A stretch of DNA of 32,637 nucleotides from Planctomyces sp. SH-PL62 (GTDB lineage Bacteria > Planctomycetota > Planctomycetia > Planctomycetales > Planctomycetaceae): NCBI GenBank assembly GCA_945905295.1, contig CAMDPX010000063.1, positions 1-32,637 on the forward strand, given 5' to 3'. The position numbers and the translations under genes were made by a program. Every line of letters starts with the position of its first letter. The stretch's first letter is position 1. The notes under the pieces are model-generated. The model was not told the origin of the DNA, did no database searches, and was given only the letters and a program-made list of their open reading frames with translations. This document shows, in pieces, positions 15,316-23,807 of this stretch.

Positions 15316-16680
15316 CTACGCGATGACGCCTTCGATCGGTTTGCCGCCGGCGTTGATAAGCACGGGGCGGCCGTCTTCGGTGTGATACTCTTGCGAGTCG
15401 TCGATGCCCAGCAGCCGATAAATCGTTGCCGCATAGTCGAGCGTACTGTTGCTCTGGCCCACGACCGACGCGCACTTGCTGTCCGTTTTGCCGACGGTGT
15501 GCCCCATCGCAGTCCCCGCTCCGCTGAAGCCGACCGCGTTGCAGGGAGCGTAGTGGTCTCGGCCCGCTCCGCCGTTAACGCCCGGCGTGCGACCGAACTC
15601 GCCGGCGCAGATCACGAGCGTCGAATCGAGCATGCCGCGCTGTGACAAGTCTTCCAGCAACGCGGAGTACGCCTGATCGAGTGTCGGCAGCAGCGGTTGT
15701 TTCAAACTGATGAAGTTCTTGACGTGCGTGTCCCAACCGAGAAATCCGACGGTCACGAATCGCACACCTGACTCGACCAATCGCCGAGCCAACAACGTCG
15801 CTTGTCCCTCGCGCGTGCGGCCGTAGCGATCGCGCAACGCGTCGGGTTCGGATTGCAGGTCGAATGCCTTCTTGGCGGCGGGAGACGTGATGAGATCGAA
15901 TGCCTGCCGATAGAACTCGCTGCGGTCGAGTACCGCGCCACCTGCCGCAGGGTTGGCATTCGGCGACTTCATCGCTGACTCGACTTGCCGCTGCCAGCCA
16001 TCCAAGCGATCGAGCATTCGGCGGCGGCGCATTGTCCGATCGAAACCGATTTCGTTCGGGATGCTGACATCTTCGACGCTGAACTCTTTGGCGTTCGGGT
16101 CCGCTTTGACCGGCAACGGATCGTATTTGGAACTGAGATATCCGGCCCCCACGTAACTCATTTTGTTTCCGATAAGCACATTCGGCGGTAGGTTGTTTCG
16201 CCAGCCGAGTTCCTTGGCGATCACTGATCCGAACGCAGGATAAATCGTCGAGCCAACCGGCTGCCCCGTCGGGTCAGGCCGCTGCGGATAGCCTGTGAGC
16301 ATGTAGTGCATCGCCGCCGTGTGATCGCCGCTCTCGCCATGCACGATCGACTTGATCATGCAGACCTTGTCCATCGCTTGAGCCATCCTCGGCAAGTACT
16401 CGCAGACCTGCGTGCCCGGCACGTTGCTGGAGATCGGAGTGAACTCACCCCGGTACTCAACCGGAGCGTCCGGCTTCAAATCAAACGTGTCGATATTGCT
16501 CATTCCACCGGCCGTGAACAGCAGGATGCAGTTCATCGGCTTGGCGTCTGATTTGGAGGCGGCTTCCGCTCGCAACAGGCTCGGCAGGTTCAAGCCGAAC
16601 AATCCCAAGCCACCCGCTTGCAGGATTTGCCGCCGCGAAATGCCGTCACATTGCCGAGAGAAACTGCTCACGCCAAACAT
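15316..16680 (-). CDS. DUF1501 family exported protein (copy 1)
   Basis: A 454-residue protein of the DUF1501 family, a planctomycete-rich group related to the alkaline-phosphatase/sulfatase fold. The N-terminus has a twin-arginine-like leader (SRRQILQAGGLGLFGLNLP), so it is probably exported folded. Family landmarks include LLFTAGGMSNIDTFDLKP, GDHTAAMHYMLTGYP, GVRFVTVGFLGWDTH, LVICAGEFGRTPGVNGGAGRDHY and a C-terminal YRLLGID region. GGAG lies about 8 bases before the ATG and supports this start. It is followed on the same strand by the PPC-domain gene. Unlike the copy at 25.5 kb, it has no DUF1549/DUF1553 gene upstream. The biochemical activity is not established. Confidence 0.92.
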   Translation of the reverse strand: MFGVSSFSRQCDGISRRQILQAGGLGLFGLNLPSLLRAEAASKSDAKPMNCILLFTAGGMSNIDTFDLKPDAPVEYRGEFTPISSNVPGTQVCEYLPRMAQAMDKVCMIKSIVHGESGDHTAAMHYMLTGYPQRPDPTGQPVGSTIYPAFGSVIAKELGWRNNLPPNVLIGNKMSYVGAGYLSSKYDPLPVKADPNAKEFSVEDVSIPNEIGFDRTMRRRRMLDRLDGWQRQVESAMKSPNANPAAGGAVLDRSEFYRQAFDLITSPAAKKAFDLQSEPDALRDRYGRTREGQATLLARRLVESGVRFVTVGFLGWDTHVKNFISLKQPLLPTLDQAYSALLEDLSQRGMLDSTLVICAGEFGRTPGVNGGAGRDHYAPCNAVGFSGAGTAMGHTVGKTDSKCASVVGQSNSTLDYAATIYRLLGIDDSQEYHTEDGRPVLINAGGKPIEGVIA

Positions 16681-16695
16681 TTTCGATCTCCGCTC

Positions 16696-16793
16696 GTAGG
16701 TCAGCCTTTCCAGGCTGACCCAAGGGTTCTTGGATCGTCATTCACTCCAAAACGGTCAGAGACAATGCAGTCAGGCTGGAAAGCCTGACCTAC
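16696..16793. repeat. Inverted repeat of the GTAGGTCAG...CTGACCTAC family
   Basis: Arms 16696-16719 and 16770-16793 are 24 bases each, with two mismatches. Almost the same arms occur at 27709-27732 and 27784-27807, inside the DUF1549/DUF1553 gene. This one lies just upstream of the DUF1501 gene. The 304-base gap 16681-16984 holds this repeat and the hairpin at 16905-16971, but no gene. Confidence 0.85.
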
Positions 16794-16904
16794 TTGTATC
16801 GGCATTGACTGATCGGTGAAGCAGTTGAACTCGCACAACGCCGACTGGCAAGGCCGAGTGCGAATGGTGGAAGCTTATGACTGTCGCTCAATCGGAGAAA
16901 AGGT

Positions 16905-16971
16905 GCCCGACGAATGAAAGGAGACGACGATTGTTTTGTCTGCATTCGTCGTCTCCTTCGATTCGTCGGGC
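16905..16971 (-). terminator. Hairpin after serA, possible terminator
   Basis: Arms 16905-16930 and 16946-16971 are 26-base reverse complements with two mismatches, 14 bases beyond the serA stop codon. On the minus strand the hairpin is followed by a short TTTT. It could terminate serA transcription, or be another palindromic repeat. Confidence 0.55.
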
Positions 16972-16984
16972 TCCTTCCCTTTGT

Positions 16985-18616
16985 TTACCCACTGATCAAC
17001 CAAGGCAACGGAGCACCAGCCGGCGGCAATTGGACGGTTTCGACGGCAGTCACTTTGTCATGCGTAGAAACTTCGGCCAGCGATTCGGGAGTCGGTGCTC
17101 CATCAAGGTTCAGCACCGCGACCGCTTGGCCCCCCGCGACCTTTCGTCCGAGTGCCAAGTGCGCGATGTTGACGTTGTGCTTACCGAACACGGTCCCCAT
17201 GAAGCCAATCAAGCCGGGGGCGTCGATGTGGTGATACATCAGCAAGTGCCCGTCGAGATACGCATCCAAGTGGAAGTCGCCGAGCTTCACCAGTCGCAGG
17301 AACTGATTGCCGAAGATCGTGCTGGCGGCGGAGAACTCACCTGCGTCGGTCACGACCGTTGCGCTGACGAGCGTGGAAAAATCGCCTCGTTCGGAGGAGG
17401 ACGATTCGGTGATCTCAATCCCTCGCTCGCGAGCCAGCATGTCGGCGTTGACGATGTTCACACCGCTGTCGTCGGCCGAGGCCATCAAGCCGGAGGTGAA
17501 CGCCGCAGTGATGAGTTTCGTCTTCTTCGTCGCCGCGTCGCCACGATACAGCAGCCGCGCGGATTTGACGCGAGCGGACTTCTTCAATTGGCTGAGCAAC
17601 AAGCCGAGCCGATAGCCAATGTCGAGATACGGCTTCATGTCCGCCATCTCGGCCCCGCTGATCGGGATCAGATTGACCGCATGCCGAACTTCGCTGCGGA
17701 TCAAGAAGCCAACAATGATCTCCGCCGCTTCAACGCTGACCGCCTCTTGAGCCTCTTCGGTGGACGCACCGAGATGCGGCGTGAGCACGAGATTCGGAGC
17801 CTTCAACAGCGGATGATCGGCCGGCGGCGGTTCTTCGACAAAGACATCCAACGCCGCTCCAGCAACGTGTCCGGACTTGAGCGCATCGGCCAGCGCGGTC
17901 TCATCGACGATGCCACCGCGAGCACAATTGATGATCCGCACTCCCTTCCGCATCTTGGCGATGCGCTCCGCGTTGATCAGTCCGCGCGTGCCGTCGTCGA
18001 GCGGCGTGTGAACCGTGATGTAATCGCAGCGAGTCACAATCTCGTCCACATCGCGAATGAGTTCGATCCCATGCTCGGCAGCCCGTTCGGCCGACATGAA
18101 TGGGTCGTAGCCGACGATATTCATCTCCAGCCCGATCGCCCGCTTGGCAACCGCCAGTCCGATGCGGCCCAGTCCGACCACTGCCAGCGTCTTGCCGGCA
18201 AGCTGCGTCCCTTTGAACTTATTGCGATCCCACTTCCCCGCCTTCATGCTGGCATCAGCGGCGGCGACGTTGCGGGACAGAGCCATCATCATCGTGACGG
18301 TATGCTCGGCCGTGCTGGTCGTGTTTCCGGTCGGCGTGTTCATCACGACGATCCCTTCGCGCGTCGCCATCGGCAGGTTGATGTTGTCCACACCGACGCC
18401 CGCTCGCACGATGACCTTCAACCGGTGCTGCCCTTCGAGCAGTTCCGGCGTCAGCTCCGTCCCACTGCGGATGATGATGCCGTCGGCAGACTTCAACGCC
18501 TCACGCACTTCAGCGGGCGTCAGCTTCGAGCGATTATCGACCTCAATGCCTGGGGTCTCTTGCAGGATCTTCAATCCGGCGGGAGCGAGATTGTCCGTAA
18601 TCAACACGCGAAACAT
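16985..18616 (-). CDS. serA: D-3-phosphoglycerate dehydrogenase
   Basis: A 543-residue enzyme of the long (type 1) class. It oxidises 3-phosphoglycerate to 3-phosphohydroxypyruvate with NAD, the first step of serine synthesis in the cytoplasm. Visible are the substrate-domain motif RAGVGVDNIN, the NAD-binding VGLGRIG, and the catalytic residues in INCARGGIVDE (Arg), DVFVEEPP (Glu) and LTPHLGAST (His). After residue about 320 comes the allosteric-substrate-binding domain. The C-terminus is an ACT domain (DAPGLIGFMGTVFGKHNVNIA) that usually senses serine. The start is the ATG at 18616, with GAGGAG about 6 bases upstream. A hairpin follows the stop. Confidence 0.96.
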   Translation of the reverse strand: MFRVLITDNLAPAGLKILQETPGIEVDNRSKLTPAEVREALKSADGIIIRSGTELTPELLEGQHRLKVIVRAGVGVDNINLPMATREGIVVMNTPTGNTTSTAEHTVTMMMALSRNVAAADASMKAGKWDRNKFKGTQLAGKTLAVVGLGRIGLAVAKRAIGLEMNIVGYDPFMSAERAAEHGIELIRDVDEIVTRCDYITVHTPLDDGTRGLINAERIAKMRKGVRIINCARGGIVDETALADALKSGHVAGAALDVFVEEPPPADHPLLKAPNLVLTPHLGASTEEAQEAVSVEAAEIIVGFLIRSEVRHAVNLIPISGAEMADMKPYLDIGYRLGLLLSQLKKSARVKSARLLYRGDAATKKTKLITAAFTSGLMASADDSGVNIVNADMLARERGIEITESSSSERGDFSTLVSATVVTDAGEFSAASTIFGNQFLRLVKLGDFHLDAYLDGHLLMYHHIDAPGLIGFMGTVFGKHNVNIAHLALGRKVAGGQAVAVLNLDGAPTPESLAEVSTHDKVTAVETVQLPPAGAPLPWLISG

Positions 18617-18660
18617 CAAAAACTCCTCGGTAGCAATCAGAAACCGTAGACCGGACGCCC

Positions 18661-18727
18661 ACGTCCGGTCAGATCATCCGCCGTCAGCGAATGAAAAGTG
18701 GGCGAAAGCTGGCAGTCACTCAAGCGT
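18661..18727. repeat. Diverged direct repeat, left copy
   Basis: This stretch (ACGTCCGGTC, then CAGCGAATGAAAAG, AAAGCTGGCAGTC and TCAAGCG) aligns with 19794-19860 in the same orientation with small changes. The two copies flank the AbrB-like/unknown gene pair. The rest of the 263-base gap shows no gene. Confidence 0.7.
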
Positions 18728-18879
18728 GCGTCAAGTGCCGACGATTTAACTGCCGGTTGCTGGGCAGGACTGGATTCCGATCGTTTTTCCGTTCGACGGT
18801 CGCACCCTTTGACGTCTACACTGGCACTGCGTGAAATGATTGCCCTGCGGTGCAGTGATTCGATTCAGGAACCCCCGCC

Positions 18880-19236
18880 ATGAAAACATCGCTCGACGGT
18901 GCCGGACGAATCGAGGTCCCCGACTTTGTGCAAGTGAAACTTGGCGTGAAGCCAGGTGACGAACTGGCCTTGGACGAAGAGAACGGCAAGTGGTTCATCA
19001 AGCTCGCCAGCCCCAGTCAGAGCCCACGAGAATCGCGTCGGCCAGACGGTGCTTGCGGTGACTCGCCATGTTCTGAGCCGCCGCGAATGGTTTCTCCACT
19101 TGCCAACACCGATGACCTGCACTGGGAAGACTTGGATTACAAACCGGTGCCGCTCAAACACGCCGGACAGGTAGCGATCCGAGTCGAACAGCGTGGCCAA
19201 CTCAAACCGATGGTTCATCACTTGGACGAAGAGTAG
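18880..19236 (+). CDS. AbrB/MazE-like DNA-binding protein
   Basis: A 118-residue protein. Residues about 5-43 match the SpoVT/AbrB swapped-hairpin DNA-binding fold: GAGRIEVPDFV, then LGVKPGDELALDEENGKWFIK. Members act as transition-state regulators or as antitoxins that repress their own operon. The rest is a low-complexity linker and an acidic C-terminal segment (DDLHWEDLDYKPVPL), which could contact a partner. Its stop is six bases before the next ATG, so the two genes are very probably co-transcribed. The pairing suggests a regulator or antitoxin-like role, which is inference. The DNA upstream has no strong ribosome-binding site. Confidence 0.75.
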   Translation: MKTSLDGAGRIEVPDFVQVKLGVKPGDELALDEENGKWFIKLASPSQSPRESRRPDGACGDSPCSEPPRMVSPLANTDDLHWEDLDYKPVPLKHAGQVAIRVEQRGQLKPMVHHLDEE

Positions 19237-19242
19237 CCGAGC

Positions 19243-19776
19243 ATGGAACCGTTCTGGACTTCGATCAGCGACGAGTCATTGCGGCAAGGCGACCTTCTGC
19301 CCGGCTGTTGGATTCCAGAATTTCCATCCGATTTCGCAGTCCCAACGTCTGATCCACGCATCGTTCAGGCCGACCAAGCCGACCTGATCGTCATGACGCA
19401 AAGCTGCGACCTTGAGCTGGGAAACGTCTCGCTGGTTGCGCTCTGTCCTGTCTGGTCGATTTCTGCATTTGAGGAAGCCCAAGCGATCCAGGGCAAATCG
19501 GCCAAGGCTTGGCGAGATTATTGGAACAATGTTCGCAAAGGGCGTTCACCGACGCTGCACCTGTTGGCCTCTCCGATAACGCCGAACGAAGCCCGTGCCG
19601 CGTTTCTCGTGGACTTCCGCGCCATTTACAGCCTGCCATTCGGCTATCTGACCCGTCACGCCGGTGAACTCGGTGATCGTTGGCGTTTACGTTCTCCGTT
19701 CCTGGAGCACTTCTCGCAAGCATTCGCTCGATCCTTCATGCGCGTCGGCTTGCCGTCGTCCGTTCCGGAATTCTGA
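19243..19776 (+). CDS. Conserved-looking protein of unknown function, partner of the AbrB-like gene
   Basis: A 177-residue soluble protein with no signal peptide or membrane segment. I recognise the pattern but not a function: an N-terminal RQGDLLPGCWIPEF, a central LIVMTQSCDLELGNV that looks like a core strand with a conserved Cys-Asp, and a C-terminal FARSFMRVGLPSSVP. It begins six bases after the AbrB-like gene. Short two-gene units with an AbrB-type first gene are often toxin-antitoxin loci, but nothing here matches a known toxin motif. Alternatives are a small enzyme or a sensor. Confidence 0.7.
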   Translation: MEPFWTSISDESLRQGDLLPGCWIPEFPSDFAVPTSDPRIVQADQADLIVMTQSCDLELGNVSLVALCPVWSISAFEEAQAIQGKSAKAWRDYWNNVRKGRSPTLHLLASPITPNEARAAFLVDFRAIYSLPFGYLTRHAGELGDRWRLRSPFLEHFSQAFARSFMRVGLPSSVPEF

Positions 19777-19793
19777 CGCCTTCGAACGCGCCA

Positions 19794-19860
19794 ACGTCCG
19801 GTCGGAATCATTCGTCTTCAGCGAATGAAAAGAGAGCCAAAGCCGGCAGTCGATCAAGCG
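19794..19860. repeat. Diverged direct repeat, right copy
   Basis: Aligns with 18661-18727 in the same orientation (shared ACGTCCGGTC, CAGCGAATGAAAAG, GGCAGTC, TCAAGCG). It begins 18 bases after the end of the unknown 177-residue gene. Confidence 0.7.
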
Positions 19861-19894
19861 CCGCGCGACCCCTCGCGCGGCCACAAATGAAACA

Positions 19895-19966
19895 GGCGAG
19901 CGGGGCGGCGTCAGCCCCGCAGTCCTGCGGCGAACTCACCGTGGGGATGACGCCGCCCCGCTCGCC
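19895..19966. repeat. Inverted repeat, 24-bp arms
   Basis: Arms 19895-19918 and 19943-19966 are reverse complements with one mismatch. The element ends 12 bases before the first ATG of the truncated retropepsin-like frame, whose N-terminal part it seems to replace. Confidence 0.85.
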
Positions 19967-19978
19967 AATGGAGATGAA

Positions 19979-20251
19979 ATGTGGTCGCGCAACGGCGACC
20001 TCGAACTGCCGCAGAGTCTCCGCCATTTGCTGAACGAGAGGTATGTGGGCCGAGTCACGTCGGCGTCGGCTGGCGGCCAGACGATCGACGAAGACACCGA
20101 TCAGGTCGATTTTCCATTCGACGGTCGCACCCTGCGAGCGGATGCGACGTTCGTTGACAGCCGCGAGATTCTCATCGGAACACACTTGCTGCGGCGGCAT
20201 CGTTTGACCATCGACTTCGTCGCCGAGACGGTCAAAGTTGTCCGCGTGTGA
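19979..20251 (+). pseudogene. Retropepsin-like (clan AA) aspartic protease fragment
   Basis: The 90-residue frame matches the C-terminal two thirds of small bacterial clan-AA aspartic-protease-like proteins: DLELPQSL, YVGRVTSASAGGQ, DFPFDGRTLRADATF, and ILIGTHLLRRHRLTIDF with the usual T-V-x-x-x-x-V ending. Family members begin with about 30 residues that include the catalytic Asp-Thr-Gly motif directly before the DLxLP strand. Here that place reads WSRNGD, with no DTG, and the preceding DNA is a palindrome. It is therefore probably a 5'-truncated remnant. Its end overlaps the end of the convergent DUF4062 fragment by 20 bases. Confidence 0.6.
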
Positions 20252-21119
20252 TAACAATGGCTGGACGCTTTGGCCGACATCGTTTCTTCGAAAAGAGCTG
20301 CGTCTCCTTTCCGCCTCCGATCAACGGCGATCCCACACCGGCGACATGTGCATCCAACTGGTCGAAGTATTCCTGCCGGCCGATGTAGACGCTGGCTCGA
20401 CTGCGGGCGAAGGCTTCGTGATCCATCCGCTCGCGTTCGAGCGGCGTGGGTTGTTCACCCTGCGGATACAGCGTGTCGATCAACGCCGTGAAATCCGACA
20501 GCACGAGTTCGCCCAGCGCCTTCGCATCCCCGTAGTTTTCGCGCGGCTCGTAGAGCAATTCGCCGTCTTGAGATCGTCGGCGGATGTCGTCCTTCAGTCG
20601 ATTCAGCTTCTCGGTGCTCGCAGTGTCTTCTGAGGTGAAGTCTTTTCGCGATTCCTGTGGCACGGTTGCGAAGTAGTCCGGATCGCGGAAGTAGAAGAAG
20701 GCGTGGTCGGCCATCTCCGGGTTGTTGAGCACACCGTGCAGGATCTCCAGTTCAGTGACGGATTTCTTGTCCGCGCCGTCGGCGTGCTGCCGAATCCACG
20801 GCTCATCTTTGAGGACTTCCGCAGGGATCGCATCGGGAATCCAGCCGTAACGCTCGCCCAGCAGTCCGATGAAATAAGGCCGGCAGCGCCGGATCTCTTC
20901 CAGGCAGATCGGCAGAACCTCGCCGCGTTGCGACTGCTCTTCGGTGATGCCCCAGCGCAGATCAATCTCGCCCCAAGTCACGCAGCGCTCTTCGCAGAGC
21001 CGGCGAAGCTGTGGAAAGATCCGCAGCACCAACTCATCCCGCTCGGCCTGCATGTCGCGGAACGTGGACGAGACGAAGACTCGAATCGTGCGATCCTGCG
21101 TGTGGTCCGGCTTGCTCAT
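20232..21119 (-). pseudogene. DUF4062 protein truncated before its NTPase P-loop
   Basis: From the ATG at 21119 the product is 295 residues; the frame is open further upstream to 21212 without domain support. Residues about 10-240 form a DUF4062 domain of the type fused to large STAND NTPases: RVFVSSTFRDMQAERDELV, WGEIDLRWGIT, CLEEIRRCRPYFIGLLGERYG, DHAFFYFRDPDY. The linker GRQEYFDQLDAHVAGVGSPL normally leads straight into a P-loop, but here it runs into IGGGKETQLFSKKRCRPK, an unrelated tail of about 28 residues. The NTPase and sensor parts are lost, leaving a remnant or a DUF4062-only protein. The breakpoint lies between about 20250 and 20330. Confidence 0.75.
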
Positions 21120-21736
21120 GGGGTCTCCGCTGGCTGAATGTTGCAGAGCACAGCCGATGCCGGCGTTTCCAGTGCCGAGACAACTCAGAACTGGCGTATG
21201 GCGACGGACCACCGATGGGAGTGGCGCGGCATGGTTGGGTTCAATGCTTTCGCATCACAACGCGATCGGAGGATTCGATCAAGTCCGCCAGACCGATTGG
21301 AATCGGCAGGGGAGTACGACGCGCTTTGTGCGGGCGACGGTTTCACACGACGCCCCCATCGACCTCGTGTCGATGGAGCGAAAGATGGCGAGCTAAGTCA
21401 GCCGCACCTCGATTTGTTGTCAGACCCCATCCGCCTCGTGCGGATGGTGAATCAGATTCTTCGGCATTCCTCTCCCAATGATCTCTTTCACCATCCGCAC
21501 GAGGCGGATGGGGTCTCAAAAACGACCTGGCAGACGACGTCGCTAGCGCACCATCGGTTGCTCCATCCAGGCAAGCTGGATGGGGGCGGGACAATTCGCA
21601 AACTGCGTCGTGCGCCCGATTGCCAGTCGGGCAGTTGCTCGTTTGCTACCTACACCGATGACGGTATGGTGTTGCTGGCGTGCGACGGAGTTCCCGTGCT
21701 GCGGACACCTCTAAAAGAATTTCCTCGGAGAGTTTC
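21120..21736. other. Gene-free stretch with several palindromes
   Basis: No convincing gene lies here. Besides the main inverted repeat at 21422-21516 there are smaller stems, such as CCATCGACCTCGTGTCGATGG near 21355 and CCATCCAGGCAAGCTGGATGG near 21563. They all share a CATC...GATGG design with a different spacer, so they look like one repeat class. Confidence 0.6.
21422..21516. repeat. Perfect inverted repeat, 29-bp arms
   Basis: Positions 21422-21450 and 21488-21516 are perfect reverse complements separated by 37 bases. Each arm itself contains the smaller palindrome CATCCGCCTCGTGCGGATG. Confidence 0.9.
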
Positions 21737-23758
21737 ATGAGCGAGAACCTCGAATCCAAGCCAAACCCGGACGATAGTTTTTGGAAGCAAGTGGAACTGT
21801 GTGGAATCTCTCGCCCGCCGGAAGACTTTGAATCGAACGCTCGGAAGTTGTTGAAAGAGGGGGCTCCACTGCTGGCCTATGATGTGGCCAGAGTCGGGCT
21901 GATCCAGTATCCGGGCGACGTCAAGCTGCGCCGAAAAATGGGCTTAGCCTTGGCTCGCAGCGGAGCCACGATTGAGGCGTATCAACTGGCTCGGACACTT
22001 TATGAGGAGGGGCAGCGGGACATCGAGACCATTGGGCTGCTGGCGCGAACGCTCAAAGACCTGTGGCAGCAGAGCAATCATCAGGAACACAAGACTCACT
22101 GGTTGGCCGAAGCGGCGAAGCAATATGAGGACGCCTATGTCCGCGCCAACGAGTCGCAGGAGAGCGACACGAAAGATTCGAGTTATTGGCCCGGGATCAA
22201 TGCGGCGACATTAGCGTTGGCTCGTGGCGATCTCGACAGGGCGACCACGCTGGCCGCGAGTGTTCTCGAACAGTGCGAAGCTCTCGCGAAGCCCGATTCC
22301 AAAGACGAGAACGACTACTGGATCCTGGCGACGATCGGTGAGGCCAACCTGATCCTGGGTGATCTCGAGGAAGCGGGCGAAAAGTATGGGCAAGCCGCGG
22401 AGTTGGCTTACAAGGCTCGCAGCTTTGGCGACTTGTGCTCCACCTATCGCAATGTGCGGATCTTGCTCGATCTGCTGAAGCTCAGCGAGAAGGACCGTCA
22501 GCGCATCCAGTCCAACTTTCGCCGGCCACGGGTCGTCATCTTTGCCGGACACATGATCGATCACGACCGGCAAGTGCCGCGGTTTCCGGCGGAACTCGAA
22601 GACAAGGTTCGCGAGGCTTTGAAGCGAAAGCTCAAGGAGTACGGGGGTGTGGTCGCTTATAGCTCGGCCGCGTGTGGCTCGGACATTTTGTTTCTGGAGA
22701 CCGTGAAGGAACTGGGAGGGACGACCAAGGTTGTGTTGCCCTACGAGCGAAACGCATTTGCCGATGACAGCGTCGCCTTCGCGGGCGAGCAGTGGCTGGA
22801 GCGATTCCACAAGGTGCTTGAGGACGCCGACGAGGTGATTACCGCCTCGCCCTATCAGAAACTGAGTTGGGGCAGCGTGACCTATGACTACGCCAACCTC
22901 GTGCTGACCGGCTTGGCGACGGTGTATGCCCAGCATCTGGAGTGTGACCTGCAACCGCTGTGTATCTGGAACGAATTACCCGGCGACGGCGAAGGGGGGA
23001 CGGCCTTCATCGTTCAACGTTGGCAACAACGATTGGGTGCCGATGCGGTCGATATCCTCAACCCGTGCCGGTTTGGTCCCGCGACGAAGAAAGGATCGGC
23101 ATCCGGCCGGAGTACCGCCGCCGCGCGATCCTCGATGACTCCCATTCAGCCGGTGCAACGAGTGCCGCAGAAATCGAAGTTTCTCGACCAGATGGTGGTC
23201 AAGGCGTTGCTGTTCGCCGACATGAAGGGCTTCAGTGAATTGACCGAAGAGCAAATGCCCGCGTTCATCGAAACCTTCTTCGGGCTGGTGGCGCGGTTGA
23301 TTCGGCGTTCGGACAATGGCCCGGTGACGACCGAGGATCGTGGCGATGGTGTGTTTTGTGTCTTCAACACGTCACGCCAAGCGGCCCGGTTCGCTTTGGA
23401 TTTGAACGAGTGCTTGGAAGCGGTGAATTCTCAGAAAGAATTGAAACTGAAACAGGAACTCAAGGTCCGCATTGGTTTGCACGCCGGGCCGGTTCATGAG
23501 TTTCTACATCCCATCACCGGAAAGTTGGCTTATACAGGGACGCACGTCTCACGGGCGGCGCGCATCGAGCCGGTGGCTCCTCCGGGGCACGTCTGGGCGA
23601 GCCGGGAGTTCGCGGCGATGGCCAGTATCGAACAACAAGCCGTCCCGAAGAAAACTCCGGACTTCGACTGTGTCTATGTGGGACTCACGGTCTGGCACAA
23701 AGACTACGGCGTCGAGCCGACCTTTCATGTGCGGCGACACCTCAGTTCCGGAGGGTAA
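21737..23758 (+). CDS. TPR-like / SLOG-like / class III nucleotidyl cyclase protein
   Basis: A 673-residue cytoplasmic protein from the ATG at 21737, with CGGAGAG about 5 bases upstream. Residues about 30-250 are helical TPR-like repeats. Residues about 262-430 look like a Rossmann-type SLOG/LOG-like nucleotide-binding domain (VVIFAGHMID, YSSAACGSDILFLE, VLPYERNAF). Residues about 488-670 are a class III nucleotidyl cyclase: metal-binding Asp495 in LLFADMKGFS and Asp537 in EDRGDGVFCVF, KVRIGLHAGPV, and VSRAARIEPVAPPG. In the last motif the usual transition-state Asn is Ser, while the Arg is kept, so activity may be altered. It should make cAMP or another cyclic nucleotide; the SLOG-like part may sense or process a nucleotide. 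Similar domain mixes occur in predicted nucleotide-signalling conflict systems. No effector gene is adjacent. Confidence 0.85.
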   Translation: MSENLESKPNPDDSFWKQVELCGISRPPEDFESNARKLLKEGAPLLAYDVARVGLIQYPGDVKLRRKMGLALARSGATIEAYQLARTLYEEGQRDIETIGLLARTLKDLWQQSNHQEHKTHWLAEAAKQYEDAYVRANESQESDTKDSSYWPGINAATLALARGDLDRATTLAASVLEQCEALAKPDSKDENDYWILATIGEANLILGDLEEAGEKYGQAAELAYKARSFGDLCSTYRNVRILLDLLKLSEKDRQRIQSNFRRPRVVIFAGHMIDHDRQVPRFPAELEDKVREALKRKLKEYGGVVAYSSAACGSDILFLETVKELGGTTKVVLPYERNAFADDSVAFAGEQWLERFHKVLEDADEVITASPYQKLSWGSVTYDYANLVLTGLATVYAQHLECDLQPLCIWNELPGDGEGGTAFIVQRWQQRLGADAVDILNPCRFGPATKKGSASGRSTAAARSSMTPIQPVQRVPQKSKFLDQMVVKALLFADMKGFSELTEEQMPAFIETFFGLVARLIRRSDNGPVTTEDRGDGVFCVFNTSRQAARFALDLNECLEAVNSQKELKLKQELKVRIGLHAGPVHEFLHPITGKLAYTGTHVSRAARIEPVAPPGHVWASREFAAMASIEQQAVPKKTPDFDCVYVGLTVWHKDYGVEPTFHVRRHLSSGG

Positions 23759-23807
23759 ATCGGAACAGGAAACTTCTCCGTAGCCGCACTCGCCAGAGTG
23801 CGGGCGA

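Noticed and set aside
13778-18649. Long plus-strand frames over the PPC, DUF1501 and serA genes
   Set aside because: They have biased Arg/His/Gln content and no family motifs, and overlap fully with well-supported minus-strand genes.
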